A stretch of DNA of 64,000 nt from Rhyzopertha dominica (taxonomy: Eukaryota; Arthropoda; Insecta; Coleoptera; Bostrichidae). The notes below the pieces were generated by a model. It had not been told where the DNA came from, did not search any database, and saw only the letters and a program-made list of their open reading frames with translations. Each line of letters begins with the position of its first letter. The first letter of the stretch is position 1. The stretch lies in NCBI GenBank assembly GCA_025024175.1, contig QCXZ01000001.1, positions 32,730,942 through 32,794,941 of the forward strand. The letters are read 5' to 3'. This document shows, one piece after another, positions 1 through 13,775 of this stretch. The position numbers and the translations under genes are program-made.

Positions 1-465
1 TTGCAATTAGATGCTCTAATTTCACATCAACTTACAAGTATGCATACACCCAGAAACATTGCTAAATTGTTAAGACACTAAGAGTTCTAACTAAGGAAAC
101 GCGTTTGTTTACACGTTTACCACTTGTAACTGTATTTGCTCTACTATAACAACGTAAACTTGAAATTCCCGAATAATGAATATATGAATTTGAATGAAGC
201 CTTATCACATCCACATTACACTACTGATTATTACTATCCAGTTCGAGAACATAAGATAAGAATGCAACCGCTGCAGCTTGTCAACGGTTGTTTACAACTT
301 ACTATCTAGCCTGTTTATAATACAACTGCTTTTATATTGTGTGTGTACACAAGATACCATGTACACATTTCCTGTAGTTATCTTGCGCAGAAGAACAAAA
401 TACACAAGCAACAATAATAGAACTGCAATTTCCTACGCTATTTAGTATTACCTACTTCTATTTAG
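1..465. other. No gene seen
   Basis: AT-rich sequence with no reading frame that looks coding and no repeat that I could pair with another part of the window. Confidence 0.5.
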
Positions 466-1031
466 ACCGTCAGATAGTGACAGATTTAGGTGTCCCATTT
501 TCGCATGCAAGCCTCGAAGAGGGTTGAAGAGCACATTGATGTAGAGTAAAATGAAGGTAGATTTAAGAGTGATCCCTGGTGATAACACATGGAAAAAATC
601 GATTTTCCTTAACACAAGTAAAAAGTCTCTTGCCCATATTTTCACGCAAGCCGTGTATGTACACTAAATGATTAATTAATTGAACCTGGCCTCGAAAAAT
701 CTGAGGCTTGAGTGTTGCAGGTGGCTAAAGCATTGAAAAAAGGGCGTAATCTTACAAGGAAAATTCTAGATTTTGACCATTTTTTCTACACAAACCCATC
801 GAAAGTATGAACACGTACATTGTTACTAGTTAGAAAAACCGATTGGCTTGAGTGGAGCGTATGTACAAGTATATTTATACTTGCGTTAGGTAAAAACTGA
901 ATTTTCCATATGTTACCCCGAGGGGCTACTCATAAATTTACCTTCATTTTACTCTACGCCAATGTACTCTTCAACCCTCTTCGAGGTTTGTATGCAAAAT
1001 GGGGCACCCAAATCTGTCACTATCTGACGGT
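466..1031. mobile_element. Fold-back element with ~185-bp inverted arms
   Basis: Positions 466-652 and 845-1031 are imperfect reverse complements of each other. Both arms begin, reading inward, with ACCGTCAGATAGTGACAG. They continue through an AAGAGGGTTGAAGAG block, a TAGAGTAAAATGAAGGTA block, and a final CAAGCC. A ~190-bp unique centre (653-844) separates them. This layout fits a fold-back transposon or a long-armed MITE. No transposase is encoded, so any movement would have relied on another element's enzyme. I could not define a clear target-site duplication. The short reading frames in the arms read alike because the arms are copies; they are not genes. Confidence 0.8.
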
Positions 1032-4000
1032 TTAATTGTGCATTATTCAAACTCTCTCCCTCTCTCAAGAGAGATCATAAAATTTTAATTGTGGCATTGA
1101 ATATCAAAGAGGTGAGCAAAACATTTGTATAATATGCGATCATAAATGCAAGTTTTTCTGGCGGTCTTTTTGTACCGTGTTTATTTAATTTTTTGCGTGT
1201 CCTTTTTTGCTCGACTCTAAGCGATGCCACATTTACGGTTAAATTTGGATCAGATGAAACGTCCAGACTGCCGCGCCGCCTAGAATAATTATTATGTTTC
1301 AACCACCGACCGCTCTGTAATCCTATTCAGATTTCAATGTTTACTTGTAGTAGCTGAACGGGAATTTATAAACATTAATGTCGCGTCAAAACACACTTCT
1401 TGTTACAGACATAATACGCACCTCTTAACAATCCAAATGAAAATAAACTTCGACACGTAACAACAAACACCGTTAGCCTACTGTCGCAGACAGCGCAAAA
1501 GCGAATTTAAAAGAACTTCTGGTTTAGTTGCGTGTACAATAATTACTAACATTAATATGCTTATTAATAATCGGCCATATTCGCAAAAAATATTAACCAT
1601 TAGTTAGTAATACTTTACAGCTAGTATATACATTCTAATAGGTTTAAAGTTATTGCAGCCACATTTGCTCAATTCTGTTTTATTGCAAACGCTAATATTA
1701 AAGAAATGATACTAAGAGAGCCGTTTCTTTTTCAACCTCCCATGGGTTTTAAAAATTAGATCCCTTTATATAAACAAATTATTTTAATATTAGAATTTAT
1801 GAAAAGCCTTACTCATTTATATTACATACTATAATATATGATAATTAAAGCAAACAAAAGTACAGCTTTCGATGAACAGCTATCAATAAGTTTTGGATGA
1901 TATTTACATCGATCTTTCAAACCTTTCTGTATATTCTAAGTAGAAGTTCTTCCTCATCCTCCCATCGCAAACGTTTTGAGATAAAAGTGCCCAAAAATCT
2001 TCCACGGGACGAACCTGGGGAAGGTTATGGGAACTGTCGTTGCATGGAATAAATGGCACGCTGTGGTCAACTAGTCAGTTTTGAGTTGTTGAGTTTTGGC
2101 ATAGTCTGACAGAAAGCATCCCCAGAGTGTTCTTCTCCAATAAAATTAATTAATTTTGTAAAACAATTTTCGACTTATTTTTTACTATTTAGAGTGTCAC
2201 CTGTTACTCGACTGACAAAAAGCCCCTTATGGAGTGTCATACGTTATTATTATATCTTATCGGCAAACCTGGCTTTTGTTTACATTTGACATTTTGGGGA
2301 TCCCTCTAAGATATAAAAACCGTAATTTCCCTTAATTTCGAAGTTACTCGATATCCATAATGATCGCCCGGTAGCTAGCAAAATGGATCCTTTTATTAGT
2401 GCACTGGCTTTATATTTTAAAATTCTTCTCATTTCTCTGTATTTTAGCGTACGCTACGATACCCGTGATATGGTATTCTTAGATATTCGATATTGGTGTG
2501 CCAGTTTTCTTATCGAACTACCAAATGTGTTTTTCGCTATTCTTACAAGTCTTGTCTGCTTCCACCCTTTGGCACGAGGAACACCTTGCTCACATTTAGC
2601 AGTTGTTAGGTAAATGGTTCTACGAGATACATTTTGATTTTAAATCAATTTCGGATTCGTCCATCTAAATTATAAGATGCCTTGTCTAATTTCTAATCTT
2701 GTAGGCTATATCTAGATAAACAAATTAAAAAACTGGGCTAAGACAAGGTGGCAAACAAATTTTTATTACGATTTTTTCTTATTAATCATTTCAGAACCTC
2801 GGAAATTTGTGCCTAAACTAAGAAGACATAATATGTTAGTATGTAAGAGCGCTACTTAATGCGGCATTTAAGTTGAAATTATGTCGAAAGCAGATGGCAG
2901 TCAGATAAAGCGGTTAATTGTGGATAAGTTATCAAACCTTTTGTATATTATAAAACAAACNTGTAATTATAAGAAATTTTATTAAGTAGGTAATCACGGA
3001 TTTCCAACAAACAAGCTATTACTCATACCAAATGATACCAGTACCATTATTCGATGCCATAACATATGCGTCATGAAACTGGAGCCATATAAATTTACGC
3101 ATTAGATAACTATGATATACAGACTTAATACTAAGTTTAAATATAAACAGTGTCCACATTATCAAAATTCGTACGTACAGCGAACGTTGTTAGCATTTTA
3201 TTGCTGTGAACTAGTCACAGCCATTGCTATCAATCTGGCAGCAAAGCATTTTATTTAAATCTGTTGTTAACTGAATAAAAATTAAAAATGTATAAAATGA
3301 GGATTTTAATAAAATTTTTTCTGAATATCAATTTTTGATAAAAAAAGCTACAAAATGTCAATACACCTTCCAAAACAACCAGATCTTTTTCAAAATGAGA
3401 ACAAACACTTTTATTTAGTAAAACTCATTTACTTTACACAAAATAGTGCTTTGATCTTTGTAAAGCGATTAAACACTGCCAAGAATCATATCGCATTGAA
3501 GTTTTAGGTGGTTTGTAGAGATCTCTTTGAAGATGTCAGTGTAAGATGTCTCCAAAACACTTTTCTTTCAGAGCTACTTCTGAGGAAGACCGACATGAGT
3601 GTCGAAACGTCAAGGTCAAATAATCAACGTGGAAAGCAGCCCGGAAAACAACATGTCATCGACAACAACCACGGAAGCCTTCAAACCAAAATAAGAAATG
3701 TGTTCTATGAAAGAATTAGAATGTCACTTACTTTTGGGACACCATTTAAATGAGGTCATTATCTGATTTTACACAACACATTTTCTACCGGAAATGCCGA
3801 TTTAAAGGCTCCCTCTATATAAAAACAAGCGTTTCATAAATAGAATGCCCCGAATATAAAAAGAAGAGATTTTGCCATTTCGTCATGTTAATTATTATGT
3901 TGAATAGTCTAGTGATACATAGACGGTGTCTGTGCTATTTTTGGGTGGATTTTCCTCGCGACGGCATGAAAATAGAATCGTCGTCTACTAGTCAGACTGG

Positions 4001-6272
4001 TTCATTCGAGTTCCCCCCATTACTTATTTTTTTCTGGCATCGTGGTAGGCGTAGGCGTCATTAACAAAACGTTTCATACTCTATGTAGCTGTAGATGATA
4101 ATAACAAAATAAAATCACAAACACGATAATGCATCTAAATGGTTGCAACTTAATATAGGTACATTAGCACTAGTTATAGCGGATATATTAAATGATGTAG
4201 TACTTCTGCATTTAGTTTTTTCTACAACATATATTTTAAAAAGTTAATAATAATTTATTTTTCCACACTATGGGCAATTTTAAAGACATTACATATCCAT
4301 GACAAATGCTGTAGAGATTTCCCACTAAAATTGTTTACAATATTTGAAGTAATTATATACAAGCGTCTCCAGCAAAGACGTTTTTGTTTAGGAACATTAT
4401 TATTAACAAAAAGAAAACCTTTAGAAAAGCAGATGGACTTGTAAAAATTACGTGAATTACACTTCACTTGGGCTAGGCACTTCATTAACGTTACTAGTAT
4501 GAACCAACACCACACGTGCAAAATTTTTATTCACCTTTGCTTTTAATGAAGCTGTTTGCTAGTCAGCATGTCGCTATCTCAAATCTAATTAAAATTTGAA
4601 CTTTTAATAGAAATTCTTTACCAACTTCACGGCCTTTGTGATAGTTGGAGCTTGTAGAAAGTTTAATTGCTAATTTTACTTGTTCGCACAGGATAAGCAT
4701 TGATATCACGTCTGTGGTAAGATACGAAGTTGCTATCGAGGAACGAACTAATTAGCGGAAGATGATTAGAATGAGGAAACAGCAGGATACAGTTATTATT
4801 CCAGCATGGCGATCCCGCTCTGTTACCGTATAAATTTAATTGCTCGTTAATACCTTTTGTAAAAGTATAACAGAAAATACTCAGTAAAGACCAGTTGGCT
4901 ATTCCAGGTTATTTCTACAATTAACTGTATCTGCTACTTTATAAATACTAACACAGTACATACTGCATCTGTTTCATCTCCATATGCGAAATAAAACTGT
5001 TTTATAATACTGTCATTAGTTATTATCACCTTTATAAAGGTGCACTAAAAACACGTGATTATGTTAACATGCATTAAAAACTGTCAAAATATTTATTAAG
5101 TAGGCACTCTATATAAAAATTATGTGTGTCGATTGATTAAGGAATTTGAAGAAACTGATTACAAAAGCCAATAAGCTGCGTTTAGAACGCTATGCGCGAG
5201 CTCTCATTTTAGCTAGAGAGAAACATGAGATAAAATGGACGAATATGGAAACAGGTAAAACTGTTGCATTTACAAAGAAGAGTCAGATCTCCAAAATCAA
5301 TCAATGAAGTAGCCTTTCACACAATATTTTTAGAGGTAAAATTTCTGTAATCATCGTAAAGATATAACAAAGGAATAATATATCTCAATGTAAAAGAAGA
5401 CTGACAAGACAGGAGTGGAAAGTAAAAGAATGCAACATAAAGCTAGCATGGAATCAACAACGATATATTACGTTTCCAAATCTTGGTAGAATGGCAAAAA
5501 AAAAAGAAAAAATCAGAAAAGCTCTACTACGAGCTTGCCAAATTGTTGAACCCAAATCCAACATCTAAAATAGTATATTGTGTAAAAACCATGAAAAACC
5601 AATGTGTCATAAAGTCATACCAGATTCCCCATATCTGGCGATTATTCAACAATATAATTTCTTGGCCGCTTAATTAAGATGCTGGATGCTGGCATCCACT
5701 GGCCAGCAGAAANCAGAACCTTGTAAATACATCATGCGGCTTTTTTAGTTAGTTATCAGAAACGGTGGATGAAATCATAATGACTGATGAGTAGAATCAA
5801 ATTTTTTCTTTAGATTCTTAAGGTGTTTTGGTCTGTTACTTTGTGTTTGAATACATTCGTTTACTTGAAAATTTAGCAAATTTTATTAATGAAAGTGATT
5901 AGCAAAAATTACCAAAACTATTAGTTAATTTTAACGTACAGAAAGTGACCAAAATTATTAGTTAATTTTAAAGTACAAATCTGCAAAAGTAAAAACTCCT
6001 TAAAAAATTTTACAGGTTTGTGTTTTAGAAATCTCTTTAATATTTCGTTTTTTTAATTGCAGATGGGTCATTTATGTTGACATTTAGAAATGCACGTGTA
6101 CGGTACTTCAGAAGATGGACTCATTAATATTGAACGTTTCTTTTCAATTGCACTTCCACAATAAACCCAAAAACATACATAAAATACAATAAATGTCAAT
6201 CAGTGTCATTAATAATTGCTACTAAAAGTTTTCCGAAAAATATCTAAAATATTAAAAACAATCTTGTCTTGT
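1032..6272. other. Anonymous AT-rich DNA
   Basis: No gene was recognised. The stretch holds a lysine- and arginine-rich minus-strand open frame of unknown meaning (about 1,078-1,326) and a CTGAGGA-hairpin-CGAAAC motif at 3,580-3,611. A weak open frame at 5,483-5,677 contains a run of lysines. Nothing else stands out. Confidence 0.4.
3580..3611 (+). repeat. CTGAnGA-hairpin-CGAAAC motif
   Basis: The sequence runs CTGAGGAAGAC, then the perfect hairpin CGACA-TGAG-TGTCG, then AAACGTC. A similar arrangement lies at 19,932-19,968. Motifs of this general form occur at the ends of dispersed repeats in many animal genomes, so this is probably a repeat tail. The family was not identified. It does not satisfy the full hammerhead ribozyme core. 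Confidence 0.35.
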
Positions 6273-7440
6273 CCTAAAATCACCGATTTTGTCCAAATTT
6301 GGAAAAAATCCAAAACTGGTCAATTTTTACTTGAACGAGCCTAATCATTGTGACTCAGAGCCACCCTTTCAAATTCACAGTATATTGCTTTCATTGTTTA
6401 TGCAATCATGTATTGTTTTTAAATTTTGAACAACTGATTTTTGAGAAATACGAACCGTCATTCGGGCACGCTTTTGTTTAAGTCACAAACCACTTTTTTG
6501 TGGTATGGATGGGCTAAAAAATGCTATCTTATCTACAGTTAGTAGTTACTATTTGAAATAAGTATATTTTCAAAATGGTTTATAGTACAGAATGAAGAAA
6601 AATTCTACTACGAACCAAAAATATGTGGAGCAACAAGTTAATCGTTAGTACGTTACTAGTTAATTGCGAAATAACGCTGCTGAAGTAGCTGTTTTTTGGA
6701 CATCTTTTAATGGATAACCGGCAATCTAAGAGAAATTGCTCAAGAATCTTTTCCAAGAATTACAAAACGATGATCTGGATCGACGTTTAGTTTTGCAAAA
6801 AAAATTTACTGAGCGTTTGAGTAATGACCCAGGTTTACTTTACATTTATTTCTTTAAAGAAAGTGCGTTTATGTTGAACGGGGAAATGAACAGGCATAAA
6901 TGTTGTTATTGGTGCAAAACCATCCACACATACGCAGTGAAAGTCACACTGCAATATCGAGCCACTTTTTGTGAGGGCTATTTGACCAGTAATTGTTATT
7001 TGCAGTTGTCAGAAAACCTCACTGTCGCTTTAATCACACTCACACTGGAAGTAGACGTAAATCTCCAAGAAAACCAACTCTTTCAACAAGATGGAGCGCC
7101 TTTCCAATATCGTTTATAAGAACGCGGTTTCCTAGACGCTCGTTTTCCCGGACAATGGATATGCCAGAGAGGTTCCATCGAAGCCCACCTAGGTCGCCAC
7201 CTGAATCTGTTCAAATTATTCGAGAAAGAAACGGCGAAGAGTGCCGTTTAATCACGTCGAAAATGTTGCAAAATGTTAGACAAGCATTTTGAAAATCCAT
7301 TTACTATTGTGTGGAAGATGAAGGTTGACATTTTGAGCAGTACATTGGTTAAATTAAATTGTGTTTTCATAACCACGTTTGTTTCCTCTTAGAAAAATAT
7401 AAGCAGTTCTCTCAAAAAAGGTTGCATCAATTTTGATAAA
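6273..7440 (+). mobile_element. Degenerate IS630-type (Tc1/mariner superfamily) transposon, copy A
   Basis: The element holds a broken transposase at about 6,580-7,352. Reading across frameshifts gives these family blocks in order. The end of the helix-turn-helix region reads LFQELQNDDLDRRL. The first DDE block reads DPGLLYIYFFKESAFMLNG followed by EMNRHKCCYW. The middle of the catalytic domain reads LFQQDGAPFQ, then FPGQWICQRGSIE. The C-terminal tail reads SKMLQNVRQAF, then HFEQYIG and a stop. In intact relatives the first block reads FSDE; here it is FKES, so an acidic residue is lost. Several in-frame stops show it is dead. The 5' noncoding part from 6,273 is homologous to the start of copy B at 22,635, which suggests this is the element's own 5' region. 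Terminal repeats were not found. The family call comes from remembered insect transposases with a DUF4817-type N-terminus and was not searched. Confidence 0.8.
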
Positions 7441-7929
7441 AAAATCGTGGTTGAATAGACAATGAAAGCAACTTAAAAATGTTGCGTCTTCGATCCCTCC
7501 TTGTTGGTTAAGGTGACATTAAGAAGGTTAATTAAAATATTCAACTGTTCATGCTAATGTCTAGAATTTTATAGAAAAGACAAATTTGATGACATCACAA
7601 CATACAAGGGCATGCTGATATGTATTTGGCCTACTCTATATAACGCCACAATATTTTAAAACAAAATTTAATTTACCCAACATAAGGCACGCTGTTTTCA
7701 AAAATTCGCAGTTTTGTCACCAAAATAAATTTTGTTTGCTGGAAAATGTCTAGGTTTGAACATGTCCTCGTACAAGAAAAGATATTTAATTTTTTTCGTG
7801 CCAAAGACTAATTGCCTTTTTTAGTAAATTTGATGCAACTCTGCTCGAAATACACCCCCAAGCGGCAAAATATACACTGATGAAGTACACAGGACATATA
7901 ACAAACACGATTATCTTGGTTTATCTTCC
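7441..7929. other. No gene seen
   Basis: AT-rich sequence 3' of transposon copy A. The 3' end of that element may lie in its first 100 bases, but no terminal repeat could be matched. Confidence 0.4.
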
Positions 7930-8430
7930 ATAAATATGGGCGACATTAATTTCGAACATTGTAGGCGCATGATTTCATCTTGCCCATTCATGCACGGTTC
8001 CGGCTGCTGGCGATTTAAAATCCGAGTCGGGCGCATCATAACAGAAGAAAAAAAAATGAAATCGTCGCTTGTCTCGGTGCAGCCAGAACGTCAACAACAA
8101 CATAATGACGCCCCAGAGGTCACGATCGCATCAGAAAATTCATTTTGATTTATATTTTGTTTGAACAGTCGCCACCATCGTTCTGGCGGAAATAGCTTTT
8201 TCTGCTGTGGGCTCTCTCTCTCACACTGGCTCTTCGGAATCGAGCGTGGCGTTATCACAAAAAGTCCGGGTCGTCGACCGTGCCTTTAGAACCGTAACTT
8301 GATAAACAGGGATAGATAGACGGTGCACCGAGCGAGAAAACTCGCAGATGCCGTTTTCCAGCCGGGATGGGATAGAAATTCGTTGCACGCTGACCGGAAT
8401 TCCTACTGCACTTTTCAGTGCACGTAGAAA
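7930..8430. other. GC-richer island, function unknown
   Basis: This block is clearly richer in G+C than its surroundings. A plus-strand open frame at 7,936-8,148 gives 70 residues that resemble no family I know. The second half (8,160-8,430) has no usable frame. It holds several GATA-type cores (for example TTGATAAAC, GGGATAGATAG, GGGATAGAAA) and a short palindrome around TGCACTTTTCAGTGCA. It could be a regulatory island or a promoter region. A first exon is possible but unsupported. Confidence 0.3.
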
Positions 8431-11400
8431 GGGACGTCCGAAAACTACCAGACGATTTTTCTATTCATAAAAATCATGATGAAAATTCATACACGTAACC
8501 TTTAAAGAAATTTAAATGCTGTAATAGTTGAGATCTCTAAAACAAAGTCAATTCAAGCAACGAACTTATCGTAACCATGTCGTAATTGATGTATTTATCG
8601 AAGATGTTCCAGAAACCACTACTAGAAGAGTTTCTTAAAAATTGCCACTACCTACTTCGTGTGCTTCTTCCTTGATAACAATAACTTCACAAATACCGGG
8701 TGTTTTCAGTGTTTCAATGAAAACTAACCATCCTCAATGGGAGACAAATTCAAATAAAATCCTAAAACAGGCCGATCTTATTTCGGGGGAAGAGACCCTG
8801 GCAGCGCTCTTTCTCCCTCTCACCCCCCCCCCCACACACACACACACACCAAACGTCGTGAACAAAGAATAGAAGCTGTCAAGTTTACAGCAAGAAATTT
8901 GAACAATGTTGTCCACGACATTTCTCAGTTGAAAGTGCTCCCTTTCGGGACATATTACTGATTGCTGATATAAATAATAAGGTTTCTTAAGTCTCGGTGA
9001 GACTTACAACCCAGGAAGAAATTAATAATTTTTTTTCTTACAAGAGGTTCCACCCGAACCACCATTTGTTGTACGTTACTACTTTAACAATTTCATGTTA
9101 AACTTTAAGGAAATGTTTTCGTTTACTTTAGTTTACTGTAGGATCTTACGAAATTGTTTATGTGAAATAAAGTTTAAAGCAATGGGATCGGATGGAATTA
9201 ATATAGATATGGTTGTTCTTTGTTGTCCGTATATTGCACATTATAAATAGCTTTATATTGGATTGTCGGTTTATGGATGCATGGTAAGTTTCAAAGATTT
9301 TGCCGCTGAAAAAAAGTAGCGAAGCAATTTGGACCTCGGAGACTTGATTTGATCAACTTCTTAACGAAAACGCTTGACGCGCGTGTGAATTGGGAGATGA
9401 AATAAACGAATTTATACGAAACCGCACACTCTACACCGTTAACTGTGTACAATTCTTTATAGATTAGTATCTCTGGGGTTTGTAATATCTGGACTATATC
9501 GCTTGTCATATTTAAATTTTATTTACCTTACTGGCACTAATTTCTTTTATTTTTATCAGTACAGCCCAGCAAATATATTCTATAGTGAACCATCTTCATT
9601 CGACGAAAAAGGTAAACTAATTGGCTTCTGGCTTCCACATGTATTGAGCGAAAATAACGATTCAACAGATTAATCCTGCACTGAATCGATTTGCAATTTA
9701 CTCTGCCGACTTGTAAACAGTAATAATATTAGATTTTAAAAACGCTTTGGATGGTGTTTCATCTATAATTACGTGAAATTAAGGTCCTTTAAATGAGTAG
9801 GTACCTATTTCTAGTCGATACTTCTCAAACTACACCGCTAATATTTTACACATCGAGAGCTCTCTTAAATTAGGAACTTGCAGGAAGAGAGGGCCACTAC
9901 TCAATCAACTTAGTATTCTAGGATGTAATGCCACTATTAATTTACGTAAAATGTCTTTGCAATAAATGATTATTACTGCAATATAATTAAGGACCAAATG
10001 TAAATACGCCATGAAAATTTCACTCGATTTTTTGGTAGTGGGGTTTGTTTTTTTCCTAGACAAGCAGATCATTTTATACCAGGTTCTCCAAAGGGTTTTT
10101 TAAAACAAAAAAAAAGTATGTAGACGAATAGAAACTTCTAATAGTAGATACAAGCCTAGGTTTGAAGGTTTGCATAAATGGTGTCAATTTCAATAACAAA
10201 TAACAACATATGGAGCAAATATTGAGAACATAAAGAAAGAGAAAAGTGTCATTTCCCTTGGTTATTCGATCGGATGTAGTTACTCATGAGTTTCGCTGAA
10301 TACGGAATGCCGACTGAATAACCAACACAGCTAGTCTTTAATACCTACAAAACAGTAATATATGAAAGTGAGATAAAAGCGTAGTAATGCGAGTTGTATC
10401 CCCTTTTTANTTTTTTTATCGGTCATAAAAGGGTCTGTAAGTAGGCTAAAATTGCAGAACTTGCACCTAGCCATACTTCCGCCAGACTGCATTACTATTT
10501 NTGCCTCTCATGTGGATAATTTTGACAAGAAGACAAGGAAATGTTAAGTTATATGGTAGGTACAACTAATACAGAAACTTGTATAAAATTTCCACTACAA
10601 AATTTTTGAATAATGACTAATTAGAGATCTGATTGGGAGATATTTATTTTGTTTAATACCTATAAGCCAAACTGCAGTGGTAAGTAAGCAAGAAATAATG
10701 ACAGTGACGATGACATTGGTGACAATCTAATAAACAATGCAATGGGCAAATACTTTCAGACAATAGGTCAGTTAAACATTTCTTAAATAACACATTTATG
10801 ATATGCATACTGTATAAATTTGTTTAAATATACTATACCCTTTAGCCATATGTGTACCTACAGGAATCTCCTATTACATCCCAAACGAACTTATAAAATG
10901 AAGTATTTTAAATTTCAGTTGATAATTTAGTATAATCAGGTGTAATCAGGTACTTACATAAGCAGTTTAAGGAAAATAAACTACCCATCAAATGAGGTTC
11001 ATTCACAAAACAAACGAAACCATAAAGAAACTTATTAACATGCTTTAAATGTAACAATGGATTTTTCATCTTTTAAGGTAATCAATCAACATTCTGCTTG
11101 TTTGACCTTTAAGTGGACCATTCTCACAAATATCAAGTTACAAACACAGAATTGTGTTGTTGGAAAACAAACCGTCATTTACGTATTTGTTACTATTATT
11201 ATACCATTCACGATGTGTCAAAGTGCATATCACACCGCTCCATATATACGCTTAATGACAATAATACAAAACGCTTAAACTACGAAAATAAGCAATACTG
11301 TTGATACCAAAACAGAATATAGGTTAGACAATGTTAGATTACCACTATTATAAATGTTGCTGAATAGAGAGTGCTTCACGAAAATAGATGGCACTGGAGT

Positions 11401-13243
11401 TAGTAAAAGGAGCAAATGGAATATTACAATATAAAGCAATTAAATAAAACTGATGCAGTAAGAATGTACGACAGATACCTAATTTTATAGAAATTTCCAG
11501 ATAAATTCTGTCTGCGATGGAAAAAACAAAATACATGAGAAGAGACGACCAAGACAGACCGGTGTTCAGCGTTCTGTAGTTAATATGGCATATAAGGATA
11601 ACGTGCATTTTAAGTATATCACATATTAAGTCACTATAATAACTTCACCCTTAAGAAATTCATATGACAAAATGACATTTAAAAGCGTAATCCCGTTTTG
11701 TATTACTGCAACAAGTGGCTCTTATCTTAACGCTAGCTTAACCGCCGCATATTATTAGCGTTGATGAATGCAATTTCAAGGCACGCTTGTCGACAGGTTG
11801 TTCAAGCAGAACAAGTTGAAGTAACTGGAAACACGTTATTGTTTAAATTTGCCCAGATTTATAACCTGTCGAAATGTATTTGACAAAAATGGTTGCGTCT
11901 TAAACTTTGTCACAATATTTTATTTTAAACTTATTTCAAGTTTGAAGTGTGTGCAATGCACTGGTTACTAATTCCGGATAATTTAGGTCAATTATTTCCA
12001 GTTTGTTTGGTTTGAAGTTTGTTGTACACTATAGCTTGTTGTTTGAGTAGACAGGAATCATTTGAAAATTTCGCATAATATGTATTTACAAGATTTTTAC
12101 AAATTCATTTTCAGAAAATAGGCACACACTATAAATGATTTATTTGGAAGAATGCCAAAAATGCAGTTCAGCCTAACACCAAGAGCAAGGACATTTATAC
12201 AACATTCTCTTTCTGTTTTAACTAAAACTATCCATCTTATTAGGATTACCAATTTGTTGTCCGTTTTAAGTTAATCGTTTAAAATGTATACACCTAAAAT
12301 TCCGATACCGCTGAAGATTGAAGATAATAACTCAATCGACATTTATATTCTCTCTCGCGAAAGAAGAAATTTAACAACACTGCCTTTCGTAATAATCAAA
12401 TTCAGAGCAAAGGTATAAGTTAATAAACGCAGCAAGAGCAGTGAAATATAACCTGCACGTATTTTAAAGTCAAGATGTCGCAATTGCGTGACAAAAAGCG
12501 TACCTCGCAAACAGCATCGGTAATTATTGTATATAATTTTTCGGAAACATGCAATCACATGCACTTAGCTATGTTAATCAGTAGATGCAGCTGCCAAAAA
12601 AGTGACAATTATAATGGTAATAAAACGTTAACTGTTATTATATTGCTAATAAACCAGGTCGTTCGAATTTACCTGCTATACCGCTGTAATAATAACCTTC
12701 AAGTTTAACGGCGTATAATCAAACAATAATTATATCCCTTAGCACGTTATGCGGTGTGCGTTCACATCTAAGTCCTGATGAAGAAACATAAGGACACTCA
12801 TTTTGATTGCTTATTATATCTTCCACTATCAGCGAAATCAAACCTAACCTGTTATATGATTCCAAGTAACTGTAACAATTAATATGCGTCCTGACTTCAT
12901 AATAATGATATACCGCATGACGTATTTTTCTTAAAGAGATTGCCCTAATGAATATTTAGTGCCGATATCTGCATAAGTAATCGTCAGCTCTTTAACTCCA
13001 TAGCGTAAACACACAATCATTAAGGTCCCATTAAGGTTAATCTCAATTACCAGTTAAAACAAGCAAGAGCAAGGTGCTTTTACGGCACGATGTAAATTGG
13101 GTGTGGAGGCTAGGTGGATCTGAATAAAGTATTTAATCATCAGCGAAATTCAGATTTTTTAAAATGCTTGCCATATATGCTTAATCGTATCTCCAATCTC
13201 AACCATACCAAAAACACAATACTTATGCTCAAGGAGCTAAGTA
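8431..13243. other. Anonymous AT-rich DNA
   Basis: No gene was recognised. A poly-C/(CA)n microsatellite lies at 8,823-8,849. Overlapping short frames on both strands at 8,640-8,920 and 11,050-11,310 look like chance openings. Single N bases occur near 10,411 and 10,501. Confidence 0.4.
8823..8849. repeat. Poly-C / (CA)n microsatellite
   Basis: A run of C bases is followed directly by about eight CA units. Confidence 0.9.
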
Positions 13244-13723
13244 TTGAGACAAAAATTTAATACCTATAAAAATTATTATCCTCTTGAATACGAAAAAATC
13301 AATGGTATCAAACCAATACGAGTAAAGAGCATCGCAATTAATCTCAACATAACTGTTCAACGAAATGCTATATTCCAAAGAAGAGCCAAAACTGATATAG
13401 TGACTGAAAACGTATCGACATCTACAATTTACAGCATTATTAATCGTTACAATAATGAAGTCCCTTTCCTTGATAAACCCAAGACAGACAAACCTTCTCG
13501 TTTAAGCGAGTCATTAAAGAAAAAAAAAGGCGTCAGAGAAAATTGATAAGAAAATATGGGGTTTTGCGCGGCTGCACTACATATATAAAAAATAAAAACA
13601 ACCTTACATATTATAAAAGACAAAAAACTCCAAGATATACCGCCAAACAATTAGAAGAAATACCTTAGTGGTAAATTACGTAAGACAGTATTGAAAGATA
13701 AAAAGTTTATTGTTATGGACGAC

Positions 13724-13775
<52 letters not shown>

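Noticed and set aside
448..645. Minus-strand frame in the fold-back left arm
   Set aside because: It is repeated in the inverted right arm as part of the element; there is no sign of coding constraint.
3580..3611. Hammerhead ribozyme
   Set aside because: CTGAGGA and CGAAAC are present, but spacing to stem II is wrong and no cleavage-site strand for stem III was found.
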